A DNA stretch of 64,000 nt, from assembly GCA_019456165.1 (NCBI GenBank), contig VRUJ01000004.1, positions 104,224 through 168,223 of the forward strand, read 5' to 3'. Below the pieces are notes generated by a model. It made no database searches, was not told where the DNA came from, and saw only the letters and a program-made list of their open reading frames with translations. The position numbers and the translations under genes were made by a program. The number at the start of each line of letters is the position of its first letter. Positions within the stretch are counted from its first letter, which is position 1. Below, piece by piece: positions 8,714 through 17,263 of this stretch. The DNA comes from Chloroflexota bacterium. GTDB taxonomy: Bacteria > Chloroflexota > Anaerolineae > Anaerolineales > UBA11579.

Positions 8714-9426
8714 AAGATGTATCCCATCCTCTCTAAATATGGGCCGAAAGCCTGGTTGCAGGCTTCCAGCTGCTCAGGAGAGAGAGCTGAGCGAAAGCGT
8801 TCGGGTTGGCCTTTTTGGAAGTGCAAGCCGCGATCCATTTTATCAACCTGCCCTGGGCGGTACTTCTCTATCACGGCTGCAATGGCCGCTTGCGGGCCAG
8901 AGATTGGCAGAAAATCAAGCAAGCGAGAAACCTCAGTATCGTAGCTGGTTAACAAATCCTCGTATCGCATATTAATTGCCTGCTCCACAGCCATCCACTG
9001 CTCCCAGATTGCGGTGTACTCAATCATAAAATCGATAGCTAATTCAATGGAAGTAAGCTGCGCAAAAGCTTTGGAGCCTCGCTGTCCATTCTCATATGCG
9101 GATAATAACGCTGCGCGTGGGTCGCGGTAAATGTAAGCACTGCGCATGCTTCCCTCGCGAATCAGGAAACGTGCTAATGGGCTGGGAGATGCGTGTGCTT
9201 TAATTGTGAAAGTGTTGCCCAACAGAGCAGGCAGCAGCACTGGCAGCAGGCGTTTAGTGGTCAGCGCACCGATATTACAATTAACCTCCGTCAAAATGCG
9301 GCCCAGGCGGTAGCGGCGGCGAATCTCACGCGCATCTTTCCCGCCAGAAGCAACAACCAGATCATGAATCAGGTTATAGTGCCATCCAGAACCAGCTCTC
9401 GGCATACCCACAGATAAGACGATCAT
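8710..9426 (-). CDS. Sulfotransferase-family protein
   Basis: Likely transfers sulfate from PAPS to a carbohydrate or other acceptor. The 238-residue protein begins with the PAPS 5'-phosphosulfate loop GMPRAGSGWH directly after the first beta strand. It later has the 3'-phosphate-binding segment YIYRDPRAALLSAYE and a C-terminal stretch, FQKGQPERFRSALSPEQ, resembling the family's KxGxxGxW-type loop. GGAG lies 7 bases before the ATG at 9426. It overlaps the lipoprotein gene by four bases (ATGA). The PAPS source is probably the bifunctional enzyme at 27790-29556. The acceptor is unknown. Confidence 0.82.
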   Translation of the reverse strand: MIVLSVGMPRAGSGWHYNLIHDLVVASGGKDAREIRRRYRLGRILTEVNCNIGALTTKRLLPVLLPALLGNTFTIKAHASPSPLARFLIREGSMRSAYIYRDPRAALLSAYENGQRGSKAFAQLTSIELAIDFMIEYTAIWEQWMAVEQAINMRYEDLLTSYDTEVSRLLDFLPISGPQAAIAAVIEKYRPGQVDKMDRGLHFQKGQPERFRSALSPEQLEACNQAFGPYLERMGYIL

Positions 9427-9535
9427 CTATAAACTCCACAATTATACAGTAGCGCAGACACCGCAGAGAATTCAATTGCATTATCGGAGTACCCAGGCAG
9501 CAAAATCAATAAGTCGCCATTTAATTGCAATTGCT

Positions 9536-9563
9536 TTGAAACGAGCATGTTTTGTCCTATAAT
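9536..9563 (+). promoter_or_regulatory. Sigma-70-type promoter of the ytxH-like gene
   Basis: TTGAAA at 9536-9541 and a perfect TATAAT at 9558-9563 are separated by 16 bases. Transcription would start near 9570, leaving a leader of about 50 bases before the AAGGAG and ATG at 9620. This is one of the best promoter matches in the window. Confidence 0.7.
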
Positions 9564-9619
9564 GAGTACTGAAAAGCAAACGTCATCATATCATATCGTG
9601 ATTGGACAAGGAGAATAAA

Positions 9620-9856
9620 ATGAAACGAATCTGGAGTTTCTTTTCAGGCGCTGTGATGGGCGCTCTTGTAGGGGCTACTCTTGCAATTCTACTAGCTCCA
9701 TCCTCTGGTGAAGACATTCGCACTCAGATGCGCCAAAGAGTTGAGCAATTACAAAGTGAACTAAAAGATGCTGCCCAAAGCCGGAGGATCGAGCTAGAAA
9801 GACAAATCGCCAGTATGCGCAAGCCCCAAAAACCCAGCACATCTGAAGAGGCGTGA
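9620..9856 (+). CDS. YtxH-domain small membrane-associated protein
   Basis: A 78-residue protein with one N-terminal hydrophobic glycine-rich segment (FFSGAVMGALVGATLAILLAP) ending in LLAPSSGEDIR, the signature of the YtxH/gas-vesicle-like GvpP family. A charged, coiled-coil-like tail with heptad-type Leu/Gln residues follows (about residues 35-65). The family is linked to stress responses in Firmicutes; its role here is unknown. An AAGGAG site 6 bases upstream fixes the ATG at 9620. It is a single-gene unit with its own promoter and terminator on the plus strand, isolated among minus-strand genes. Confidence 0.85.
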   Translation: MKRIWSFFSGAVMGALVGATLAILLAPSSGEDIRTQMRQRVEQLQSELKDAAQSRRIELERQIASMRKPQKPSTSEEA

Positions 9857-9919
9857 GAGATAATTAAGCTTCGTGAAGAACCCCTCAGCAAGTTGCGGGT
9901 ATCTTCAAAGGAAAAAACC

Positions 9920-9951
9920 AAAAGGGGTCTTTTCCCAATAACCCCCTTTTT
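9920..9951 (+). terminator. Rho-independent terminator after the ytxH-like gene
   Basis: AAAAGGGG (9920-9927) pairs with CCCCTTTT (9943-9950) around a 15-base loop, ending in a run of T. It lies 61 bases after the stop codon. Confidence 0.65.
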
Positions 9952-10158
9952 AATAAACAATCCTTAAGCTAGCACCAGGGGATACTGGCTTTTTCCACAT
10001 AATCCTCGATTAACACAGCGCCTGTTAGCTGGTATTCAGTGAAGATCACACAATTAAAACAGCAAGCATTTGGATTGTTTTCAATTAAAGTCCCCTGACT
10101 ATGAAACAGCTCAGGGGACATTGGTTATTTTAGTATTTGCCGCTTACTAGGGCTAGCA
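9952..10158. other. Intergenic region between convergent units
   Basis: About 200 bases between the plus-strand ytxH-like gene and the minus-strand peptidase gene. Apart from the two terminators, nothing gene-like is visible. Confidence 0.5.
10085..10119 (-). terminator. Terminator of the peptidase/polysaccharide unit
   Basis: A perfect 9-bp stem, GTCCCCTGA (10090-10098) with TCAGGGGAC (10111-10119), 12-base loop. On the minus strand it is followed by TTTAATT. It lies 40 bases beyond the peptidase stop codon, so it probably closes the long minus-strand polysaccharide transcript. The T-run is imperfect. Confidence 0.6.
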
Positions 10159-12240
10159 TCATGGCAAGAAAGAAAACGCATAATCAGCAAGTTGACGAGT
10201 AAAACGCGCGGTTCCTAGAACTACGAAGACGTACTCATCCACATCTGAAGTAAAGTCAAGAGGGATGTCAATAACGTTATTGGCTGTCAGATCTAAATAT
10301 TCGACAGTCACAGTATCCCCGAAGGCAATCAAGGCTAGCCGGAAAGTCTGCGGCAAGATATTTCCGACGCGAACGAACCCTTCTGCATCCCAACCACCCG
10401 CGTCATTCTCGAAATCGCTAAAATAACCAGTCTCCGGAATAGAGATATCATCTAATAGCAACCCTTCGCCGTTGACCGCTGCATCAGTGATGTACTCGAA
10501 GCGTATCTGGACTTCCTGACCGGCGTATTGAGAAATATCAACACTTTCCATCATCCAAACCGGCCCGTCCCCAGAAAAGCCAGTGTAGCCCCAACCATAA
10601 GAATTACCGGAGGGGTTATAGTCCGTGCCAGAAGGTGTATCTAGGAATTCCCAATTCTCGCCATCCACTGAACCAAGCAGATAGACATAATCCCAGTCCA
10701 GTTCAATGTCGTACCAGGTCCAATAGTTAAGAGTTAGGGGACCATCGTATGCGGTAAAATCAAAGGTACGCGTAAGCATCATATCTGATTCGTCTCCCCT
10801 GTTAGACCAGAAAGCATAATCCCCTGAATAGGCATCTGCTGGTAGCAAGTTGGTCTCAGTCGCTCCTTCAAAATGCAAAGTGGACTGTCCAGAACATTCT
10901 ATACTGATGTAATCTACACCATATTGGTGCACATCTCGCCCTTGAGTGCTGGAATTGCAATCGCGCAAGGTTTCTGTTTCTCTTGCCTGGGAAGCGCCGG
11001 GATAATTTTGGTACGTGTAGCGGCCATCTGACACACTCGCATCTAAAAGGTAATTCGTGAGGACCCAATCCAACACTAAATCATCCGCCGATATAGATCC
11101 CCCATTCAACGGATCACGCGCTCCCATTTCATTTAATACAATGTCCAGGCTGGCCAATCCATTGGCCGGATGAGCTGCTAACGCCTGAGTAGCCTCCTCT
11201 CCCAAACGGTCCAGGAAATAGGCTAAGAAAAGGAAAGCCGCTCCGTAATGTGGGGTTCTATTATCCTCAGGCCAGTCATTTAGCTGTACGTCCGTATCAA
11301 TAATATAAGACAGATCGTGCCCGCCCACCGAATAACCATTTAGCAGTGTTGCAAGTTCTGCAAAGCCTTCGTTAATAAAAGAGCTCTCATTTCGGTCGAG
11401 GTTAAAATGGATCATATGTTGGAATTCGTGCGCCAACACCCCGTAGGTAAACCCTTCATTCAATCCAATATTGTCAGCGCTCAAGAAAAACATTTCGTGT
11501 CCATTGGTATATGGAGCGATCCAAGTTGGGTATGAATCATTCGGGGAAAAATAGCCCGCGACGTTATAACCCATGTCTCGCGCGTAAAGGATATAAATGT
11601 GGGCGTCATTATCAACACCAGGCAGCCTCTCGCTGCCGAAGAAAGCCCGGTCTGTAGGATAGATCTGATTCTCAAATGTTTCTGATAAATCGCGTACATC
11701 ATTTGAATTGAAATTAACCCCCTGCTCAATCCAAAAATAAACATGCTCGGTGACGTATTGGAGAGTGGCGGTAACCTCCCGGTTCTGAACATTGTCAAGG
11801 TTCATCACCCAAAAGTTTTCACTATCCCCAACCGTACGAGCAGCGGCTGGCGGGGCTACAGAATTTGAGCTTTCGTCTACACCCCTAAACCGGTAGGCCA
11901 ACTCAACCGGATCATTAACTGGTACTACAGCGTTGCCCAAAATCTCTAATGTCGATACCAATAAATTTTCTGTCACATTCGGCTCTGGGGAACTAACAAC
12001 CGGATCTGGTGTAATTATTTCCTCAGGAGTTTGTGACTCCGGAGAACTCACAACCGGTTCTGGAGTAATTATTTCTTCGGGAGTTCTTGAAACTTGAGGT
12101 GGGTTGGTTTGAACAAGGGTAGGGGGAACATCAATTAATGTGCGGCAATTTAACACTCCTGCCACAGTAATAATACTCAATAAAGCTATAAGTGGTTGTT
12201 TTTTCAAGTTGAACCTCCGATTATCTTTAGGCTTTTTCAT
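10159..12240 (-). CDS. Secreted zinc metallopeptidase, immune-inhibitor-A-like
   Basis: An exported 693-residue protein. The N-terminus has a basic stretch and a hydrophobic segment ending in VLNC, a poor lipobox, so lipid anchoring is uncertain. Next comes a linker with two copies of an 18-residue Pro/Glu-rich unit (residues 53-88). The catalytic region shows AHEFQHMIH near residue 270, with the downstream NEGFAELA glutamate, a gluzincin-type site. The C-terminal half (about 470-640) resembles the MAM-like domain of immune inhibitor A peptidases (FWSNRGDESD, DWDYVYLLGS, LLLDDISI). The start overlaps the O-antigen-ligase-like gene by 14 bases, so it is the last gene of the polysaccharide operon. 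Its substrate is unknown. Confidence 0.8.
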   Translation of the reverse strand: MKKPKDNRRFNLKKQPLIALLSIITVAGVLNCRTLIDVPPTLVQTNPPQVSRTPEEIITPEPVVSSPESQTPEEIITPDPVVSSPEPNVTENLLVSTLEILGNAVVPVNDPVELAYRFRGVDESSNSVAPPAAARTVGDSENFWVMNLDNVQNREVTATLQYVTEHVYFWIEQGVNFNSNDVRDLSETFENQIYPTDRAFFGSERLPGVDNDAHIYILYARDMGYNVAGYFSPNDSYPTWIAPYTNGHEMFFLSADNIGLNEGFTYGVLAHEFQHMIHFNLDRNESSFINEGFAELATLLNGYSVGGHDLSYIIDTDVQLNDWPEDNRTPHYGAAFLFLAYFLDRLGEEATQALAAHPANGLASLDIVLNEMGARDPLNGGSISADDLVLDWVLTNYLLDASVSDGRYTYQNYPGASQARETETLRDCNSSTQGRDVHQYGVDYISIECSGQSTLHFEGATETNLLPADAYSGDYAFWSNRGDESDMMLTRTFDFTAYDGPLTLNYWTWYDIELDWDYVYLLGSVDGENWEFLDTPSGTDYNPSGNSYGWGYTGFSGDGPVWMMESVDISQYAGQEVQIRFEYITDAAVNGEGLLLDDISIPETGYFSDFENDAGGWDAEGFVRVGNILPQTFRLALIAFGDTVTVEYLDLTANNVIDIPLDFTSDVDEYVFVVLGTARFTRQLADYAFSFLP
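11977..12084 (-). repeat. Two 54-base tandem units encoding a Pro/Glu-rich linker
   Basis: Units at 12031-12084 and 11977-12030 encode near-identical 18-residue blocks beginning TPEEIITP. They separate the export signal of the peptidase from its folded part and look like a spacer that could expand or shrink by slippage. Confidence 0.75.
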
Positions 12241-13735
12241 TTCCTGGCAAATTCTTACTTTGGTTGAGGAAAGTGTTCACAAACCCCAAGATCATTCCAA
12301 AACCGACCCACATAATGGGAAAAGTGAGTGAATCTTGAGTAAAGTTGCGTAATGCAACCGCCAGCCAAATAAACAGACCAGCAATACCAATATAACGATA
12401 GTATCCATCTTTTGTGATTAGCAAGTATCGTATGTTTCCTAGAATGGATAAATAGTAGGCTATGAAGAACCAAAAACCAATCAGGCCAGTTTCCGCCAGG
12501 AAGCGCACATATAAGTTTTTTATATTTGGAACCGCCAGAGAATCTGGGGTGAATAGGCGGTTTATTTCAATAGTATACGTCATAATCCAATCAGGGATAT
12601 AGTCATAAAGGTAAAAACTACTACCACCTAGACCCACCCCAGTCCAAGCATGGTGGATGAAAGTTTCAAGCCCTGCAAAGGCATATGCTAGGCGCGGTCC
12701 TGCGCTAATTCCAATCACATAATCCAACAAACTTTTGCTTTTATTGAAATTCAAGATATTGCTGAAGTATCGGTTCTCAGAGAAAGTAAAAAGCACTCCA
12801 ACTAATACAACGACTGCACCTGAGAGCAACACCAAGCGCAGCCCACTCGCCTTGATCTTTTCGCTAAATCCCGGGTTGCGCCGCAATCTTAATGGTAAAA
12901 CCATCCAGGCCAGGAAACCACGAATTAGATCCCTTCCAGCAAAGAGAACTATCACGGCAACAACAATAACTGCAAACACGATGCCGCCGCGTGAGAATGT
13001 AAAAATCAATAAAACGCTAGCAAGCAAAAACATCACGGGCTCAAACCAACGGAAGCGTGTGAGACGATAGCCGGTAAACAAAGCAGCAAATGACCAGGGG
13101 AAATATAAAATTTGGATGAGATCAGCCAGCCAAGAAGGTTCATATGCAAATCCGGAGATGCGCTTAGTTTTCAGGCTCCCTAAAGATATACTCTGCTGAA
13201 TCTTGTTGAGAACTTCATAATCAAGCCAATTTGTATAAATTGCGATAATTTGGGCTAAGCCCCATATAAAAGTAACGATTAAACCCAGGTACAGCCATTT
13301 AAGCGAGCGCTTCAGATCAGCCGGAGTCCGATTCATCCAAAAGGCGGTAAATAAAAAGATTAACCCAACTCCCAACGAAAACCATGCACGCAATGCCCTA
13401 CCCCAATACGTTTGGCCGTGTAAGTCAACTGGAGAAAACAACGCGCCAATAAAAGTCGCAGCTGATATGACCAATAAAAAGCCCAGCAAAATATTACTGC
13501 CAGGCGGTTTCTGTAAGTTGTGTGTCCGCCAGGCAATTATCAGTAAGAGAGGAAACAATAGCGCCAGTGGAAACATTGCCAGTGGTCGAATAAATGTTGT
13601 TCCATAAAATGATGGGAAATATCGAAATGATGTCACCGGAAGGGCCAATAAAACCAATCCCCAAAGAAGTCTTACCAGTTTGATTAATCGGTCTTCTCGA
13701 ACCAACTCAGCCAACCGCCTGATCGTTGGGATCAT
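12227..13735 (-). CDS. O-antigen ligase/polymerase-like membrane protein (Wzy_C family)
   Basis: A 502-residue polytopic membrane protein with about 11-12 hydrophobic segments. A large extracytoplasmic loop between residues ~300 and 410 is followed by TWVGLGGS-like sequence (AWTGVGLGGSSF), TETGLIGF-like (AETGLIGFWFF) and RNF, features of the Wzy_C/O-antigen ligase family. A conserved-looking arginine run (RGG near residue 250) also fits. It either polymerises repeat units or ligates the glycan to a lipid. It overlaps the Wzz-like gene by 29 bases and the peptidase by 14, indicating one operon with 13707-17209. The choice between polymerase and ligase cannot be made from sequence. Confidence 0.75.
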   Translation of the reverse strand: MIPTIRRLAELVREDRLIKLVRLLWGLVLLALPVTSFRYFPSFYGTTFIRPLAMFPLALLFPLLLIIAWRTHNLQKPPGSNILLGFLLVISAATFIGALFSPVDLHGQTYWGRALRAWFSLGVGLIFLFTAFWMNRTPADLKRSLKWLYLGLIVTFIWGLAQIIAIYTNWLDYEVLNKIQQSISLGSLKTKRISGFAYEPSWLADLIQILYFPWSFAALFTGYRLTRFRWFEPVMFLLASVLLIFTFSRGGIVFAVIVVAVIVLFAGRDLIRGFLAWMVLPLRLRRNPGFSEKIKASGLRLVLLSGAVVVLVGVLFTFSENRYFSNILNFNKSKSLLDYVIGISAGPRLAYAFAGLETFIHHAWTGVGLGGSSFYLYDYIPDWIMTYTIEINRLFTPDSLAVPNIKNLYVRFLAETGLIGFWFFIAYYLSILGNIRYLLITKDGYYRYIGIAGLFIWLAVALRNFTQDSLTFPIMWVGFGMILGFVNTFLNQSKNLPGNEKA

Positions 13736-14483
13736 TATTCATAACAAATAAAGCAGCCACGGCTAATGAAAGCGCACCCAAAAGTGACCCAATCAACAGA
13801 AAAACACCCTGCTGGGGTATGCGGGTTACAGGTAAATTGGCGCCTTGAGTGAGGGACACCTCCACATATGGAGAAATACCGGATAATTGTTCTCCATGCA
13901 TAACAATCTGTTCTCTCAACGCTGAAATGGTCTCGGGGTCAGGTTCGTCCTCTTCAAGATAAACTGCGTTCAAGGCTGCTCGAGCAGTTTCCAATTCAGA
14001 AGAAACTTCTACAGCCTGTTGAGCGCTTTCAATGAATGCTTGCGCCCAAGCAGATGCCAATGATTCTGCCCTTTGAGGGTCTACATCTTGTGCCCAAAAG
14101 TGCCAGCCTCCTTCAGCTGGCTGGCTGAGAATCAACATACCAGATCTCAACTCCGTCACCGACGTCCCATCAACCTCTTCGTCGACTTTTTCTAAAGTTT
14201 CATCCGCCCAAGCGATTTCCTCAAGTTTGCGCGTTTCACGAGCAAGAAAACTAAATTGCAGACGGTCTGAAGATTTCTGCCAGGCTTGTTCAAGATTGTT
14301 ATCCACAAGAACGGTGGCGCGTGCCCGATAATCTGGGGTGGATAAACCGTACGCCAACCCGGCCAGCAAAGCTCCCAAAAGCGCTCCTACAACCCACAAG
14401 CGCCAAGCCTGCAAGAGTCGGATAAACACATCCGGAGAACCCGGACCAAGTAGCCAGTTTATGTATCTGCGTAAATTTTTCAT
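13707..14483 (-). CDS. Wzz-like polysaccharide chain-length / copolymerase protein
   Basis: 258 residues with the layout of polysaccharide copolymerases: one N-terminal membrane segment (about 30-50), an extracytoplasmic, mostly helical domain, and a second membrane segment (about 225-248). A Pro residue precedes it in VTRIPQQGVFLL, as in many Wzz proteins. The short cytoplasmic tail has no tyrosine kinase domain. Such proteins set polymer length together with the Wzy polymerase, which fits the next gene. The ATG at 14483 overlaps the previous glycosyltransferase stop (ATGA). Similarity to the family is weak in sequence but clear in topology. Confidence 0.65.
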   Translation of the reverse strand: MKNLRRYINWLLGPGSPDVFIRLLQAWRLWVVGALLGALLAGLAYGLSTPDYRARATVLVDNNLEQAWQKSSDRLQFSFLARETRKLEEIAWADETLEKVDEEVDGTSVTELRSGMLILSQPAEGGWHFWAQDVDPQRAESLASAWAQAFIESAQQAVEVSSELETARAALNAVYLEEDEPDPETISALREQIVMHGEQLSGISPYVEVSLTQGANLPVTRIPQQGVFLLIGSLLGALSLAVAALFVMNNDPNDQAVG

Positions 14484-15277
14484 GGTCTATTATTTTGGGT
14501 CGCGAGTTTTACGCGCCGCCTCCTTCGCCAGGTAACGAGTGGGGCGAAGATTCTGCGTAAATAGTACTTAGCAACAATTATCGACAGCCACCTGCCTCCA
14601 TCTCGGCGGTGGATTTGGATCATCTCAGGCCAGCATCGGTCGTCGTCGACAATACTCTTCGAGTCCCCGTGCAGGCGGAAATTTGCCCACATTGCAGGTA
14701 TATAGTGCAGTTCACTGACACCCGCAAGACGCACCCAAAGGTCATAATCCATTGCGAAATAAAAGCTAGGATCAAGCGGGCCTACCCGGCGCCACAAATC
14801 TGCACGCCAAAATGCAGCCTGCTGGGGAATATGCACGAAACCTCGCCGCAAGCGTTTGTAGTCTGTTTGTTGCGCAGGGAATCGGCCAATAGAATCGCCG
14901 TTTTCATCAATAAAATCAGCATTTCCATATACCAGGCCAACTTCTGGGTGAGTTTGCAAAAATTCAACAGCCTCGGAAACTGCCTGAGGCAAGTATGTGT
15001 CATCTGAGTTTAGGTAGGCAATAATTTCCCCATTTGCCTTGGCGAACCCTTTATTTATCGCATCTGTTTGGCCCTGATCTGGCTCTGAAACCCAGTAGGC
15101 AATCTGGGAATCATATTTTTTTAATATCTCTACGCTCCCATCTTTAGAAGCGCCATCGATCACAATATATTCAACATTAGGGTAATCTTGTTCCAATACT
15201 GAGCGGATGGTATCTTCCAAAAAACGCGCCTGGTTGTAAGAAGGCGTAACTATTGATACCAATGGTTTATCGTTCAC
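14480..15277 (-). CDS. Family 2 glycosyltransferase
   Basis: A cytosolic inverting GT-A sugar transferase of 265 residues. Visible are the N-terminal VSIVTPSYNQARFLEDTI, EYIVIDGASKDGS, the DXD-type site YLNSDDTYLP around residue 93-102, and FYFAMDYDLWVRLA near 170-183. The start is GTG at 15277, immediately next to the stop of the GT2-sulfotransferase gene. The first 100 residues closely resemble the N-terminal domain of that neighbour, so the two GT2 domains are probably paralogues. Donor and acceptor sugars cannot be predicted. Confidence 0.88.
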   Translation of the reverse strand: MNDKPLVSIVTPSYNQARFLEDTIRSVLEQDYPNVEYIVIDGASKDGSVEILKKYDSQIAYWVSEPDQGQTDAINKGFAKANGEIIAYLNSDDTYLPQAVSEAVEFLQTHPEVGLVYGNADFIDENGDSIGRFPAQQTDYKRLRRGFVHIPQQAAFWRADLWRRVGPLDPSFYFAMDYDLWVRLAGVSELHYIPAMWANFRLHGDSKSIVDDDRCWPEMIQIHRRDGGRWLSIIVAKYYLRRIFAPLVTWRRRRRVKLATQNNRP

Positions 15278-17209
15278 CTAGATCCAATCCTTATCTTCAT
15301 AATACAAGCTAGAAACATCTTCTGTTAAATTTCGAATATTATTGATTTCTTCTGCGGAGAGACGTTCCTGCCACTGCTTGAGATTTGCGCGGCTGTCTAA
15401 ATTTACGGAATAAATTGATCTTCTTGAAGCCCCTTTCGGGTTTCCTGGCTGTGTAGACCGCAGGACAATATCTTGAGCCAGTTTGGTGAACTGCAAACCC
15501 AAGCTTGAATACAAATCCTCAAAACGCTCCAATGGATACAAAGATAAATCTTCATGCCGTACGACTTGAAACTCAGGGTAATTCTGGTGATAATTATCAA
15601 CGACAGAATAAACTACCCGCCACAGTAAGCTGCCCTGGGTAATTAAATCGTCTGGATTTTGGGTTGCCGCTTCCATCTCGTCGCGGAAGGGTTCTAAACA
15701 GTCTCGCATCAATAACGGCTGCTCAAGCAAATCCCTAAAATCAAAAGGCCAATCAAGTCTTTTTAGACTGTTTACAAACGCGGCCGGATGGCGGACAACG
15801 ATAACTACACGGCAGCCAAGGCGTTCCGCAAACCAGGGAGTTGAAAATACAGCGAAAGGGTCTTTGAGTAAAGCCTTCTGTCCCCCCCGTTTTCCGCGTG
15901 TGAATGTAGCCCAATCGCGCCCCATACGTCCAATGTCCTTTGGAGAGCGAAATGACTTAACCTCTTTCCAGGTATGATACTGGAGCTTAAGAGTCTCCTT
16001 AAAGGCCTCCAAATACTCGTCTTCATTATCCTCGCATATGTACGTGTACCAGTAATCCACGGGAGCGCGAAAAATCCCGGTGCGATGCAAAATGTTCAGC
16101 GGTTCACTAACATAGGCGTAATTAGCGCCGCGCGCAATCATCTTGCCTACCCAGGTGGTTCCGGATCGGTGCGGTCCGGTGACCAAGATGGGTTTCTCCG
16201 CGAGAACTTTTTGCTCAACTTCGCCAGTCTCACCAACCGAAGTAATGACGCCAGCCGCAGGTTCAAGATCGCCTAAACGCCTACGCCGGGGAATTATCAT
16301 TGGGCGCAGCCAATCCAGGCCGGCAACACTTGCCAGGGCAAGTAATATTCGATACCAACGTTTTAATGCGAAGCGGGGTTGGATGAGGAACACTTTACCA
16401 TAAGCCTTTAACGCCTCCCAGGCCTGGCCGCCATCCAATAAATAACGCGCATCTAAACGATATGCTCCCGCGCGCACGCGCTTCGGATCTCGTTTAATGA
16501 TTTCAGCCATTTTAGGCTCTGAACTTGCCCAATCAAGAATCCGGAAAGCCTCTCGTCCAAATTCTGCCGCTTGTGCGACATTTTTAGCCATCGGATGGTG
16601 GCGTGCAGCCGCCCAAACAACAGGCTCATATTTAATCTCCGCCAGGCGGGCCATGCGCACCCACAGATGATGATCTAGCAGGTAATTGTAGCTTTGATCG
16701 ATCTTACCTGCTTTTTTCATCACAGAACGGCGCATAAACACCGTAGCCTGACCGATTATGCGAAAAGATAATAAGTCTTCTAAACTATATTGCTCATACG
16801 AAATCGTATTAAATACTTTGCCATTTTGGTCGATTGAGTGCAGCTTCGAATAGACCAACCCCACTTCTGGGTTATCTTTTAGGACAGAGGCGGCATGTCG
16901 AATCGCACCAGGTAAATAGACGTCATCCGAGTTTAACCAAGCCACGAATTCACCTTGAGCGCGCGACAAACCCTTGTTTATCGCGTCACTCTGGCCATCA
17001 TCCTTCTCTGATACCCACCACGCGAGTTTATCAGCATATTTCTTGATGATTTCCACGCTTCCATCTGTTGAGCCTCCGTCCACAACCATATACTCAATAT
17101 TCGGATAATCCTGCGATAATACCGATTTTATCGTCCGTTCAAGGAATTCAGCCTGCTGGAATGAGGGGGTTACAATAGATACCAGAGGGAGGTGGTTTTT
17201 TTCAGACAT
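15278..17209 (-). CDS. Fused GT2 glycosyltransferase-sulfotransferase
   Basis: A 643-residue two-domain protein. Residues 1-230 are a GT2 domain (VSIVTPSFQQAEFLERTI, MVVDGGSTDGS, AWLNSDDVYLPG, YLLDHHLWVRMA). A basic helical link of about 80 residues follows. The sulfotransferase domain starts near residue 335 with ILVTGPHRSGTTWVGKMI, the PAPS 5'-phosphosulfate loop. VVIVVRHPAAFVNSLKRL is the 3'-phosphate site, and VVRHEDLSLYP is typical of carbohydrate sulfotransferases. The protein would add a sugar and sulfate the same or an adjacent residue. It has an ATG start and abuts the next GT2 gene with no spacing. No frameshift or internal stop is present, so this is a true fusion. Confidence 0.85.
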   Translation of the reverse strand: MSEKNHLPLVSIVTPSFQQAEFLERTIKSVLSQDYPNIEYMVVDGGSTDGSVEIIKKYADKLAWWVSEKDDGQSDAINKGLSRAQGEFVAWLNSDDVYLPGAIRHAASVLKDNPEVGLVYSKLHSIDQNGKVFNTISYEQYSLEDLLSFRIIGQATVFMRRSVMKKAGKIDQSYNYLLDHHLWVRMARLAEIKYEPVVWAAARHHPMAKNVAQAAEFGREAFRILDWASSEPKMAEIIKRDPKRVRAGAYRLDARYLLDGGQAWEALKAYGKVFLIQPRFALKRWYRILLALASVAGLDWLRPMIIPRRRRLGDLEPAAGVITSVGETGEVEQKVLAEKPILVTGPHRSGTTWVGKMIARGANYAYVSEPLNILHRTGIFRAPVDYWYTYICEDNEDEYLEAFKETLKLQYHTWKEVKSFRSPKDIGRMGRDWATFTRGKRGGQKALLKDPFAVFSTPWFAERLGCRVVIVVRHPAAFVNSLKRLDWPFDFRDLLEQPLLMRDCLEPFRDEMEAATQNPDDLITQGSLLWRVVYSVVDNYHQNYPEFQVVRHEDLSLYPLERFEDLYSSLGLQFTKLAQDIVLRSTQPGNPKGASRRSIYSVNLDSRANLKQWQERLSAEEINNIRNLTEDVSSLYYEDKDWI

Positions 17210-17263
17210 TAAGATTTTTTACTCAACAAATAATTGTTAACATTCCGAAATTTGTGGTTACTC

